A DNA stretch of 64,000 bases from Acetobacter garciniae (GTDB taxonomy: Bacteria > Pseudomonadota > Alphaproteobacteria > Acetobacterales > Acetobacteraceae), in contig NZ_JAFVMH010000001.1 of the NCBI RefSeq assembly GCF_017377735.1, forward strand, positions 248,001-312,000, read 5' to 3'. Positions 24,606-33,076 of this stretch are shown here, one piece after another; the first letter of the stretch is position 1; each line of letters opens with the position of its first letter. Below the pieces are notes generated by a model. That model did no database searches. It was not told where the DNA came from and was given only the letters and a program-made list of their open reading frames with translations. The position numbers and the translations under genes are program-made.

Positions 24606-27131
24606 ATGCTGTGTGTTTTTCCGCCCTCCCACCGCAAGGCTGTGCGGCATTCCCCGCGCGTTCTGCTTTGCGGATCTTCCCTGCTGCTGGCCGTTGCCTG
24701 CCCCCTTGCCACGCGTCAGGCAGTGGCGGCCAGCGGGATATCAGGTGGGGTATCGGGTGGGGCGGGGGCGTCGTCACAATCGGTGTATTTCAACATTCCG
24801 GCCCAGTCGCTGCCGCGCGCGCTTGCGGCATTTGGTGAACAGAGCGGCATGCAGATCGCCTTCGACAGTGCGACCGTGTCGGGCGTGACATCGGGGGCCG
24901 TTGCCGGGCGCATGACCGGTGAACAGGCCTTGTCCCAGCTATTGGGTGGAACGGGCATTGCCTACCAGAAAACCGGGGCCCGTTCGGTGGTGCTGACCCG
25001 GCCGAGTTCGGCCATCGCCCTGGCACCCGTGCGGGTGGAAGGCCAGGCGCGTTCGAAGAAGGATCTGGCGGATGAACAATGGGCGGAGCGGATTTCGGTT
25101 TTCGGCCTGTCGCGCCGCGCCGGGCTGGTGCCCAAGAATTCCAGCGCCGCCACCAAGACCGACACGCCGCTGATCGAGACGCCGGAATCCGTCTCGGTCG
25201 TGACCCGCGCGCAGCTTGATCAGCAGAATGCCCGCACCATAGCCGAGGCGCTGCGCTACAATGCCGGTGTTTCGGGCGATGTCGCGTCAGGCTATACGAC
25301 CCGTTTCGATATGGTCGAAATTCGCGGTTTCCAGGGTGCCGCGGGGGCTGACGAATTTGTCGACAACCTGCGCCTGTTCAACGGCGCGTATTACGCAACC
25401 CAGCAGATCGATCCGTATCTGCTCGACCGGATCGATATTCTCAAGGGTCCGCCTTCCGTCCTGTATGGCCAGTCCAATCCGGGAGGTGCCATTGTGCTGA
25501 CCACAAAGCAGCCGGTGGCAACGCCTGTTCATTCCGTCTCGGTCGAAGGGGGAACGTACGGCTATGTGCGCGGTACTGCCGATTTTGGCGGCCCCATCGA
25601 CAGGGAGGGCAAGTGGCTCTACCGAATCGCGGCAACAGCCACGACGTCGGGCACGCAGGACCTGCATACCCGGAACGAGCGGGTGGGTGTTCTGCCCTCG
25701 CTGACATGGACGCCCAATGAGCGGCTGAGCATGACGCTTTCCGCCTTCTGGCAACGCGACCCGCGTGGTGGCAATTTCGATACCGCGCCGTTGCAGGGCA
25801 CCATCCTGCCCAACCCGAACGGCCGGATTTCAACGCATTTCTACCCGGGCGATCCGAATTTCGAGACCTATAGCCGCACCCAGACGGCCGTCAATTACCA
25901 TCTGGACTACCGGTTCGCCCCCAACTGGACGTTCCGTTCGCTGGCCCGCTACGCGAATGTGGGCGCATTTTTCCGGCAGGTGTCCTCGGGCGGCATGCTC
26001 GATGACGATAACCGCACGCTTGAGCGCGAGGCCTATGCATCGGAAGAGCATTTCGACACGGTGACGGTCGAGGAGCAGATCCTGGGCCATTTCCACACTG
26101 GGGCGGTGAAGCATGACGTCATCATCGGTGGCAACTGGCAGAACATCCGCGATTCGGCCAATCTTTACGCAGGCGATGCCCCGGCACTGGATGTGTTCTC
26201 ACCCAGTTACGGGGTGGCGGTGGACGGGCTGTCCGAAATCACGGCCCAGGGCATTACCACGAACCAGGAAGGCATTTACGCCGAAGACCAGATGAGCTGG
26301 GGCAGGCTGCATGTTCAGGGCGGCGTGCGGCATGACTGGTCGCGCATCGACACGCGGGATGTGATGGATGATGGCAGCTTCAACCAGACGGACCAGGCCA
26401 CGACGTGGCGCGGCGGCATACTTTATGCGTTCGACATGGGGCTTTCTCCCTATTTCCATTATGCCGAATCCTTCCAGCCAACCAATTCCCTGTCGTTCGA
26501 CGGCACGCCCTTCCGGCCCACGCGGGGGCGGCAGTTCGAAGTCGGGCTGAAATACCAGCCGCATGGTTTCAACGGCTTTTTCACCCTGGCCCTGTACGAT
26601 CTCAAGCAGACCCATGTGCTGACCACCGACCCCGAGCATCTGGACTTCAATATCCAGACCGGGGGCATTCGCTCACGCGGGGTGGAGGTGGAAGCCCATG
26701 TCGACCTGACCCGCAACCTCAATGTCATTGCGGCCTATACGTACCAGGACGTGGCCTACACAAGGGGAAGCGGCGACCTGACAGGGGAGCGCCCGACATC
26801 CGTTCCCAAGCAGACATTCTCCATCTGGGGGCATTATGACCTGCATAACGGCCCGTTGCGCGGGCTCGGCTTTGGCGCGGGTGTGCGCTACAACGGCAAT
26901 ACGCTGGTGGACAACACGCTGGAATATGTCACCCCCAGCTATACGCTGGTGGATGCACAGGCTCAGTACGCGCTCGATTCCATAGCACCACGGCTGAAGG
27001 GCATGCTCTTTCAGGTCACGGCCCAGAACCTGCTGAACAAGCGCTATTATCCCGGTTGCGCATCGGCGGATACGGGTTGCTATATCGGTGCCAACCGCAA
27101 TGTCATCGGCAAGGTGACCTACACCTGGTAG
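24606..27131 (+). CDS. TonB-dependent siderophore receptor with STN signalling domain
   Basis: 841-residue outer-membrane receptor for a ferric siderophore. A signal sequence (to about residue 42) is followed by an STN domain (about 61-131, FNIPAQSLPRALAAFGEQSG). The plug contains TPESVSVVTRAQLDQQN, VEIRGFQG and LDRIDILKGPPSVLYGQSNP. A 22-strand barrel follows and ends in an aromatic residue (VTYTW). The STN domain and the adjacent fecI-fecR make it a transducer that signals its own induction. The ligand is not readable; the siderophore-receptor family includes ferrichrome-, ferrioxamine- and pyoverdine-type transporters. The frame is open upstream to 24483, but ATG 24606 gives a proper signal peptide. 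Confidence 0.93.
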   Translation: MLCVFPPSHRKAVRHSPRVLLCGSSLLLAVACPLATRQAVAASGISGGVSGGAGASSQSVYFNIPAQSLPRALAAFGEQSGMQIAFDSATVSGVTSGAVAGRMTGEQALSQLLGGTGIAYQKTGARSVVLTRPSSAIALAPVRVEGQARSKKDLADEQWAERISVFGLSRRAGLVPKNSSAATKTDTPLIETPESVSVVTRAQLDQQNARTIAEALRYNAGVSGDVASGYTTRFDMVEIRGFQGAAGADEFVDNLRLFNGAYYATQQIDPYLLDRIDILKGPPSVLYGQSNPGGAIVLTTKQPVATPVHSVSVEGGTYGYVRGTADFGGPIDREGKWLYRIAATATTSGTQDLHTRNERVGVLPSLTWTPNERLSMTLSAFWQRDPRGGNFDTAPLQGTILPNPNGRISTHFYPGDPNFETYSRTQTAVNYHLDYRFAPNWTFRSLARYANVGAFFRQVSSGGMLDDDNRTLEREAYASEEHFDTVTVEEQILGHFHTGAVKHDVIIGGNWQNIRDSANLYAGDAPALDVFSPSYGVAVDGLSEITAQGITTNQEGIYAEDQMSWGRLHVQGGVRHDWSRIDTRDVMDDGSFNQTDQATTWRGGILYAFDMGLSPYFHYAESFQPTNSLSFDGTPFRPTRGRQFEVGLKYQPHGFNGFFTLALYDLKQTHVLTTDPEHLDFNIQTGGIRSRGVEVEAHVDLTRNLNVIAAYTYQDVAYTRGSGDLTGERPTSVPKQTFSIWGHYDLHNGPLRGLGFGAGVRYNGNTLVDNTLEYVTPSYTLVDAQAQYALDSIAPRLKGMLFQVTAQNLLNKRYYPGCASADTGCYIGANRNVIGKVTYTW

Positions 27132-27161
27132 GCTTCTGATCTTTTCGGAACGGGCACAAAA

Positions 27162-27191
27162 AAACCGCTCCATAAGGAGCGGTTTTTTTTT
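27162..27191. terminator. Bidirectional intrinsic terminator, receptor/ahcY
   Basis: A 10-bp stem (27162-27171 with 27176-27185, loop ATAA) is flanked by an A-run on the left and nine T's on the right. It serves the receptor on plus and ahcY on minus. Confidence 0.93.
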
Positions 27192-27290
27192 ATCGTCTAT
27201 CGGACCCGCGCGGGGGCAAAGGTGTGTGCCCTTAAAGCCCCTGCCGAACTATGCGTGCCGGTTAGGCCCGGGCACGCACAGCCAGGGCGA

Positions 27291-28580
27291 TCAGTAGCGG
27301 TATTCTTCGTGCTTGAACGGGCCGTTGACCGGCACGTCGATATAGTCGGCCTGTTTTTCGCTCAGCTTGCTCAGATGCGCACCCACCTTGGCCAGGTGCA
27401 GGGAGGCCACTTTTTCGTCCAGCTTCTTGGGCAGGGTATAGACCTTGACCTCGTATTTGCCTTCCGGTGCGGTCCACAGTTCGATCTGGGCCAGCGTCTG
27501 GTTTGTGAACGACGCGGACATGACGAAGGACGGATGGCCCGTGGCGTTGCCCAGATTGACCAGCCGGCCTTCGGACAGGACGATCAGGCGCTTGCCATCG
27601 GGGAACACGACCTCATCCACCTGCGGCTTGATGTTGTCCCACGTGAAGTTGCGCAGCGCGTCGATCTGGATTTCGGAGTCGAAATGCCCGATGTTGCACA
27701 CGATGGCGCGGTTCTTCATGGCGCGCATGTGATCAAGGGTGATCACATCCACGTTGCCGGTCGCGGTCACGAAAATATCGCCACGCGGTGCGGCGTCTTC
27801 CATGGTGACGACTTCATAGCCTTCCATGGCGGCCTGCAGGGCGCAGATCGGGTCGACCTCGGTCACCAGCACGCGGCAGCCCGCGTTGCGCAGGGACGCG
27901 GCGGAACCCTTGCCCACATCGCCATACCCGGCCACGACGGCGACCTTGCCGGCCATCATCACGTCCGTGCCACGGCGGATGGCGTCCACCAGGCTTTCGC
28001 GGCAGCCATACAGGTTGTCGAACTTGGACTTGGTCACGCTGTCGTTCACGTTGATGGCGGGAACCTTGAGCGTGCCTTTTTTCTGCATTTCCCACAGGCG
28101 GTGCACACCCGTGGTGGTTTCTTCCGACAGGCCGCGCACGTGGTCGAGCAGTTCGGGGTATTTGTCGTGCATCAGCACGGTCAGGTCACCGCCGTCGTCC
28201 AGGATCATGTTGGGCGTCCAGCCGTCGGGGCCTTTCACGGTCGCTTCGATACACCACCAGAAATCTTCTTCCGACAGGCCTTTCCAGGCAAAGACCGGAA
28301 TGCCCGCGGCAGCGATGGCGGCTGCGGCATGGTCCTGGGTGGAGAAGATATTGCAAGACGACCAGCGCACCGTGGCCCCCAGCGCGATCAGTGTTTCGAT
28401 CAGCACCGCGGTCTGGATGGTCATGTGCAGGCAACCGGCGATCCGCGCACCCTTGAGCGGCTGGCTCTTGCCGAATTCCTCACGCAGCGCCATCAGGCCG
28501 GGCATTTCGCCTTCGGCGATGGAAATTTCCTTGCGGCCCCATTCGGCGAGCGAGAGGTCCTTTACCTTGTAGTCGGTCAT
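27291..28580 (-). CDS. ahcY: Adenosylhomocysteinase
   Basis: 429-residue cytoplasmic NAD-dependent enzyme that hydrolyses S-adenosylhomocysteine to adenosine and homocysteine, closing the methylation cycle. Substrate-binding segments include [16 protein letters not shown] and [15 protein letters not shown]. The NAD-binding loop is [16 protein letters not shown], with [11 protein letters not shown] and the C-terminal KHEEYRY expected for the family. The start ATG is preceded by AGGA-rich DNA. The leader contains an 8-bp inverted repeat. It is divergent from plsC. Confidence 0.98.
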   Translation of the reverse strand: MTDYKVKDLSLAEWGRKEISIAEGEMPGLMALREEFGKSQPLKGARIAGCLHMTIQTAVLIETLIALGATVRWSSCNIFSTQDHAAAAIAAAGIPVFAWKGLSEEDFWWCIEATVKGPDGWTPNMILDDGGDLTVLMHDKYPELLDHVRGLSEETTTGVHRLWEMQKKGTLKVPAINVNDSVTKSKFDNLYGCRESLVDAIRRGTDVMMAGKVAVVAGYGDVGKGSAASLRNAGCRVLVTEVDPICALQAAMEGYEVVTMEDAAPRGDIFVTATGNVDVITLDHMRAMKNRAIVCNIGHFDSEIQIDALRNFTWDNIKPQVDEVVFPDGKRLIVLSEGRLVNLGNATGHPSFVMSASFTNQTLAQIELWTAPEGKYEVKVYTLPKKLDEKVASLHLAKVGAHLSKLSEKQADYIDVPVNGPFKHEEYRY

Positions 28581-28606
28581 CTTGTCCTGTCTTCCTGTGC
28601 AGATCG

Positions 28607-28652
28607 TCGGTTTCTATACAGGCTGCGGCGTTTGCTGGCCAGATGAAACCGA
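28607..28652 (-). promoter_or_regulatory. Inverted repeat in the ahcY leader
   Basis: Arms TCGGTTTC (28607-28614) and GAAACCGA (28645-28652) can form a perfect 8-bp stem about 27 bases before the ahcY ATG. The 30-nt interior can fold further through a short GGC/GCC stem. It lies where an mRNA sensor or operator would act. It does not match the SAH or SAM-II riboswitch consensus as I know them. Confidence 0.35.
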
Positions 28653-28838
28653 TGCGCCCGGGGTATGTCCGGGCGGGCCATGGGGCCATGGCCAGAGGGA
28701 AGGCTAAGGGCAGGCCAGGGGCAGGCGGAGGGGGCAGGCCGCAGGGCAATACGGGCCAAGCCTTGCCAGAATGGTTTTTTTCTGGTGTCCAAGCCGGACC
28801 TGCTTGGGTTGAATTCTGGCAATACCGGGTTGCATGTC

Positions 28839-29549
28839 ATGGTTGTGCTTCGTTCCATCCTGTTCAATGTTGTCGCGTTCGTGCTGACCGGGGTCATGGG
28901 GGTGGGGGCTTTTCCCATCCGCTGGTTCATGCGCGCGAAGGCTTTGGCCTATGCCAAGCTGTGGTCGCGCGCGGTGCTGTGGCTGTTTCGCACCCTGTGC
29001 GGGGTGCAGGTGCGCGTGACCGGGCTTGAGAACCTGCCCGCATCCGGCCCGGCCCTGATCGCATCGCAACACCAGTCCGCCTTCGACACATTGGTCTGGA
29101 TGCTGCTTCTGCCCCGGCCGTGCTATGTCATGAAAGGGGAGTTGCGGCGCATTCCGCTGCTGGGCCCCATGCTGGTGCTGGCGGGCATGATGCCGATCGA
29201 GCGCGCGGCGGGGGCCAAGGCCCTGCGCCTTTTGCTGCATGGCACGGACAGGGCCATCAAGGCCGGGCGCCAGATCGTGATCTTTCCCGAAGGCACGCGC
29301 ACCCTCCCGGGCGAGCATGTGGCGCTCAAGCCCGGCATTGCCGCCATGTCCAGCCATGTGGGGCTGCCGGTTATTCCCGTGGCCACCAATTCGGGCCTGT
29401 TCTGGGGGCGCAACGCCTTTTTCAAACGCCCCGGCGTGTTGCAGGTGGCCATCGGCCCGGCCGTGGGACCAGCCCGCCGGGCGGACCTTCTGGGCCAGAT
29501 CGAACAAAGCTGGCGCGGCCTGGAACAGCGTTTTGGCGTTGCGGGATAG
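28839..29549 (+). CDS. plsC: 1-acyl-sn-glycerol-3-phosphate acyltransferase (PlsC family)
   Basis: 236-residue membrane-anchored acyltransferase that makes phosphatidic acid from lysophosphatidic acid. An N-terminal TM helix (LFNVVAFVLTGVMGVGAF) precedes the HX4D motif in ASQHQSAFDTLVW, the MKGELRRIPLLGPML loop, FPEGTRT and the late VIPVATNSGLFWG segment. ATG 28839 matches the family start; an open frame reaches upstream to 28665 without support. It acts after PlsY in the same pathway, though the two are far apart here. Confidence 0.92.
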   Translation: MVVLRSILFNVVAFVLTGVMGVGAFPIRWFMRAKALAYAKLWSRAVLWLFRTLCGVQVRVTGLENLPASGPALIASQHQSAFDTLVWMLLLPRPCYVMKGELRRIPLLGPMLVLAGMMPIERAAGAKALRLLLHGTDRAIKAGRQIVIFPEGTRTLPGEHVALKPGIAAMSSHVGLPVIPVATNSGLFWGRNAFFKRPGVLQVAIGPAVGPARRADLLGQIEQSWRGLEQRFGVAG

Positions 29550-29924
29550 GGCGCGGATTGTCGTATGCGCGGGCCCCACAGGGCCGTGCGGATGTCATGT
29601 GGACTCTGTGGATGACTTTGTGGATGAATGGTGCTCTGCCCTGATCCGCGCAGGCAGGACAGGCCCTGTGCATAAAAACCGGGACAGGACCATTTATCCT
29701 TATAACGCATGGCGAATATGGAATTATTCGCTTTCTGCACGGCAGGAGCGGCAATTTTTTCAATATTTTCGCAAGCCTTCCGCCACGGGACGGCACCGCG
29801 CCTACCTTCACGACCCAGGGCGAGAGGTTTGCTGGCGCAATGTGGATATCTTGCCCGGGCTGGGGAAAAACGCTGACCCGCCACAGCTTTCCGGCCGTGT
29901 GGCCCGCCCGATGAGACAGCGCGC
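29550..29924. other. Non-coding, AT-richer spacer with DnaA-box-like words (possible origin-like region)
   Basis: 375 bp without a credible gene. It contains TGTGGATGA twice, 12 bp apart (29607-29615, 29619-29627), TGTGCATAA (29667-29675), TTATCCTTA (29694-29702) and TGTGGATAT (29841-29849). Each is within one to three mismatches of the DnaA box TGTGGATAA or its complement. Between them, about 29690-29780 is clearly AT-richer than the surroundings. This could be a DnaA-titrating or origin region, or simply the promoter of the downstream gene. No dnaA, hemE, parAB or gidA lies nearby in this window. Confidence 0.35.
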
Positions 29925-31082
29925 ATGAAGGCGGCCAGCAGCCTGTTCGCCGGGCTTATGGCATCAAGGACCGCCCGGTGGGTAGTGGTGCTGGGTGTTG
30001 TAGCCATGACAGGCCTTGTCGGTGCGAATGCCCTGTTCGACAGGCTGGCCACCACGCGGCTTGAACGGCTGGCAACCCGCCCCCCCGCCGGCTGCCGCCT
30101 GACCCATGACGGCAGCACCATACTCCGTGGCATGGGGCGGGTCAGGCTCGTTCTGGACCATCCGGCACTGTCCTGCGCCCTGCTCGCGGGGCAGGACAGG
30201 GCGGGCAAGCTGATCTACGCGGCCAGCCGGGCGGAACTGACGCTCAGCCCCTGGGCGCCGTCGGGGGTGGCCCTGCGTGTGTACGGAATGCAGATCCTTC
30301 AGTCTGGTCCGCCCCAGCCCAACGCGTTCCAGTCGGGGCCGCCGCCCGCCCTGCGCAGCCTGTTGCGCCTTGAGGGCGAGCCGATCGACGTGGTCCTGCC
30401 GCATCTGACAACAGGGGCGGGGCAGGGTGTCGTGCAAGCCGCTTTTGTGCATGTGCTGCCCTTTGGCGTTATCCTGCGCGGGCTGGACGGACATGTCCTG
30501 TGGAATACCGACGCCACGCCACAGGCCAGCGCCGTGGGGCTCGCCCTTTCAGCGCGGCAGGTCATTATTCCTGCCGGGCAGATGCCATCGGGGCAGGTCG
30601 CATTCGAACATGTGCAGGCAGCGTTTTCCATGCCCGGGCCTTTTGTTGTGCCACAGGCCCCCAACGCGGGGGAGGAAAGGCCGCCAATCGCCCAATCCGG
30701 TCGGCCACTGGTTTGGCCGCCGCTGCTGGTGCAGCACCTGTCCGGGCAATGGCGGGGCGTTCCCCTTGCGCTGACGGGCCATTTCCTTGGTGGTGACGTT
30801 GCAGCCCCCACGGGCGATTTCTGGCTGACCCTGCGTGACTGGAAGCCTTTGGCCCACCTGCTGCGACAGCAGAGCGTGGTGCCGGAACCGCAGATGGACC
30901 GGTTTGAGGGCGCACTGGACAGGCTCGCCAGCCAGAGCGGCATGAAGGCGGGGGCGGTCACCGTGCCGCTTATGCTGCGCGCGGGCGAAGTGCGGCTGGG
31001 CACGCTGCCGCTTGACGCCGTGCTGCCAGCCCTGCGGGCCGCGAGTAATGCCGCGGTGGGCAATAACTCAACGGGACACTGA
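29925..31082 (+). CDS. Membrane-anchored periplasmic protein, DUF2125-like
   Basis: 385-residue protein of unknown function. One N-terminal TM helix (ARWVVVLGVVAMTGLVGANA) is followed by an all-soluble region rich in short beta-strands. It includes GRVRLVLDHPALSCALLAG near residue 65 and repeated 'L-x-G-x-V-x-W' patterns. The arrangement resembles DUF2125 proteins of alphaproteobacteria, which are periplasmic and uncharacterised. It follows a 375-bp spacer after plsC and converges with gloB. The family call is by layout and weak similarity only. Confidence 0.6.
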   Translation: MKAASSLFAGLMASRTARWVVVLGVVAMTGLVGANALFDRLATTRLERLATRPPAGCRLTHDGSTILRGMGRVRLVLDHPALSCALLAGQDRAGKLIYAASRAELTLSPWAPSGVALRVYGMQILQSGPPQPNAFQSGPPPALRSLLRLEGEPIDVVLPHLTTGAGQGVVQAAFVHVLPFGVILRGLDGHVLWNTDATPQASAVGLALSARQVIIPAGQMPSGQVAFEHVQAAFSMPGPFVVPQAPNAGEERPPIAQSGRPLVWPPLLVQHLSGQWRGVPLALTGHFLGGDVAAPTGDFWLTLRDWKPLAHLLRQQSVVPEPQMDRFEGALDRLASQSGMKAGAVTVPLMLRAGEVRLGTLPLDAVLPALRAASNAAVGNNSTGH

Positions 31083-31181
31083 TCCAGCAGGATAATGATC
31101 CGGTGGCGGATAACCTGGGGCATAATCCGCCGACACAATCATGCAGCGGGGGGCGTCAGCCGGCGGGTTGGGGCCGGTCGT

Positions 31182-31226
31182 GTCAGAATCCGGCGCGTCA
31201 AAATCAGGCGCGTCAGAATCCCGCTT
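31182..31226. repeat. Three tandem 15-bp imperfect repeats after gloB
   Basis: Units at 31182-31196, 31197-31211 and 31212-31226 share GTCAgAATCcggCGC with a few changes. They lie directly beyond the gloB stop. Read in another minus-strand frame, they would encode (D-S/F-D-A-P) repeats. A frameshift at the gloB end would append them as an acidic tail. Confidence 0.7.
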
Positions 31227-31227
31227 C

Positions 31228-31953
31228 TCAGAAATTGTCCTTTTCCGCCCGCAGCCGGGCGAAGGTCTGGATATCGGGGGCGCGCAGGAAGGGGTTGGTG
31301 GCGCGTTCGATCTCCAATGTGCTGGGCACGGTGGGCTGGCCGTCATGGCGCAGGCGGCGCACGGTTTCGATCCGGCTGCGCAGGGCTGCGTTATCGGGGT
31401 CCACATGCCGGGCGAAGGCGCTGTTGCTCAGCGTATATTCATGCCCGCAGCACACCAGTGTTTCGGGCGGCAGGGTGTCCAGCCTGTGCAGGCTGTCGAA
31501 CATCTGGGCGGCCGTGCCTTCGAACAGGCGGCCACAGCCCAGGCTGAACAGCGTATCGCCGCAGAAAAGGACCGGCGGGTCCGAAAAATAATAGCACACA
31601 TGACCCAGCGTGTGCCCCGGGGTTGCGATAACGCGGCCCATGCTTGCCCCCACGGCCACGCTGTCCCCATCCCTTACGGCTTCATCCAGCCGGGGCATGC
31701 GGTCCTGTTCGCTGGCCGGGCCTATCACCCGCGCCCCGTAGCGTTCGCGCAGGGCCTGGGTGCCGCCCGTATGGTCGTGGTGGTGGTGGGTCAGCAGGAT
31801 CAGGTCCAGCCTGCCACCCCGCAGTTCGATCGCCCGTTCCACAGGCCCTGCCTCTCCGGGGTCGACAATGGCGGTGGTGCCTTCCGTGCTGTCGTGCAGC
31901 AACCATGCGTAATTGTCGGACAGAACGGGAATGGCGTGGATTTGCAGGGTCAC
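31228..31953 (-). CDS. gloB: Hydroxyacylglutathione hydrolase (glyoxalase II)
   Basis: 241-residue metallo-beta-lactamase-fold enzyme that hydrolyses S-lactoylglutathione in methylglyoxal detoxification. The binuclear metal motif THHHHDHTGG is intact. Further ligands lie in ATPGHTLGHVCYY, LFCGDTLFSLGCGRLFEG and CCGHEYTLSN. I chose GTG 31953, which has GGGAGAACC just upstream and gives the normal length and N-terminus (LQIHAIPVLSDNYAWLL). An ATG 102 bp upstream gives an unsupported extension. It is divergent from a methyltransferase gene, a frequent alphaproteobacterial arrangement. Confidence 0.95.
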   Translation of the reverse strand: MTLQIHAIPVLSDNYAWLLHDSTEGTTAIVDPGEAGPVERAIELRGGRLDLILLTHHHHDHTGGTQALRERYGARVIGPASEQDRMPRLDEAVRDGDSVAVGASMGRVIATPGHTLGHVCYYFSDPPVLFCGDTLFSLGCGRLFEGTAAQMFDSLHRLDTLPPETLVCCGHEYTLSNSAFARHVDPDNAALRSRIETVRRLRHDGQPTVPSTLEIERATNPFLRAPDIQTFARLRAEKDNF

Positions 31954-32078
31954 GGCGGTTCTCCCGGAAATGCGGCGTGCGAAGTGGAGGGGGCCAGGTG
32001 GAGCGTGCCATCCGGTGCGCACCATCTGGAGCGGCAGGGTCATGGCTTTGGGCACGGGCCTTATGGTAGGCAGGCACC

Positions 32079-32987
32079 ATGCCCGATGTCACGCAGTCGC
32101 CACAGAGTTTTTACACAACCCCGCAAGGGCTTGCCAGCGTCAGCCAGGTGGCGGACGCGATGGTGCGGATCTGGCCGGGTCTGGGCGGGCTGTCCGTCCT
32201 GGGGGTGGGGAATGCGGCACCCTACCTGTTCCGTCTGGGTGATTCCGGCACGCGCCGCATTGCCGCATGGACCGCCTGGGATGCGAACACGGACATGCCG
32301 CCGGCTTGCCCCGTTCCGGCCTGCATTGCCGATGAATGCGGCCTGCCCTTCCAGGATGGGGAATTCGACCGGCTTGTGCTGGTGCATGCGTTGGGCGCCA
32401 GGGCCAATCCGCTGCCCGTCCTGCGGGAGGCCAGCCGGGTCATGAAGGATGACGGGCGGCTGCTTCTTGTCATCCCCAGTCGCCTTGCGGGGCGGGCCAG
32501 GCTGCGCAAAACCCCTTTCGGGGCGGATGCGGCATTTACGCGCGGCGGGGTCAGGCAGGTGCTGGCCGCCGCCATGCTGCGCCCCGAACGCTGGGATGAA
32601 GCCCTGTTCCTGCCCGTCAGGCCGGGTGCCGGCGCTGGGCGGGGTGGCGTTCTGCCATCCCTGATGGCGCGGCTGGGGGGTGGGTCGTCCACGCATCGTC
32701 GCCTGTCGGTCGATCGGATCGGCAGGATCGTGTGTCCCGGGGCGGGAAGCCTGATTCTGGTCGAAGCCGTGCGCGATGTCTATTTCGCACAGCCCGTAAC
32801 ATCGGGCAGGCGCGGGCGGCGCTGGTTCTCCCGCGTTGTGCTGCCCGCAGCGGGTACCGCGCGGCAGGGAGCGCAGGATGATCTGGCACACGGGCCCAGA
32901 CGGCTTGGGCCCACACGGCTTGGCCTTGAACGGCATGGGCTCGCGCAGCATGGGGCTGAACAGATTGCCATGAACCCCCACGCATGA
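32079..32987 (+). CDS. Class I SAM-dependent methyltransferase, function unknown
   Basis: 302-residue protein with a Rossmann methyltransferase fold. The SAM-binding glycine motif is SVLGVGNAAPYLF. The post-II region is LPFQDGEFDRLVLVHALG, as in type 11 methyltransferases, followed by VMKDDGRLLLVIPSR. The C-terminal third is basic and low in predicted structure. It is divergent from gloB. Its TGA (32985-32987) overlaps an ATG at 32987 in the frame of the downstream hydrogenase-like gene (TGATG), suggesting that coupling once existed. The substrate cannot be inferred. Confidence 0.82.
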   Translation: MPDVTQSPQSFYTTPQGLASVSQVADAMVRIWPGLGGLSVLGVGNAAPYLFRLGDSGTRRIAAWTAWDANTDMPPACPVPACIADECGLPFQDGEFDRLVLVHALGARANPLPVLREASRVMKDDGRLLLVIPSRLAGRARLRKTPFGADAAFTRGGVRQVLAAAMLRPERWDEALFLPVRPGAGAGRGGVLPSLMARLGGGSSTHRRLSVDRIGRIVCPGAGSLILVEAVRDVYFAQPVTSGRRGRRWFSRVVLPAAGTARQGAQDDLAHGPRRLGPTRLGLERHGLAQHGAEQIAMNPHA

Positions 32988-33076
32988 TGTTATCGAAGGG
33001 CATGTGGCGGTTTTTTGTGTTGGCAGGGTAGGGCGGTTTCATTCTGGTTTCTTTTGTCACATGTGGTCTGCTGCTT

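Noticed and set aside
28607-28652. SAH or SAM-II riboswitch upstream of ahcY
   Set aside because: Only one inverted repeat is present; the conserved core nucleotides of those classes are not seen. Kept only as a possible leader structure.
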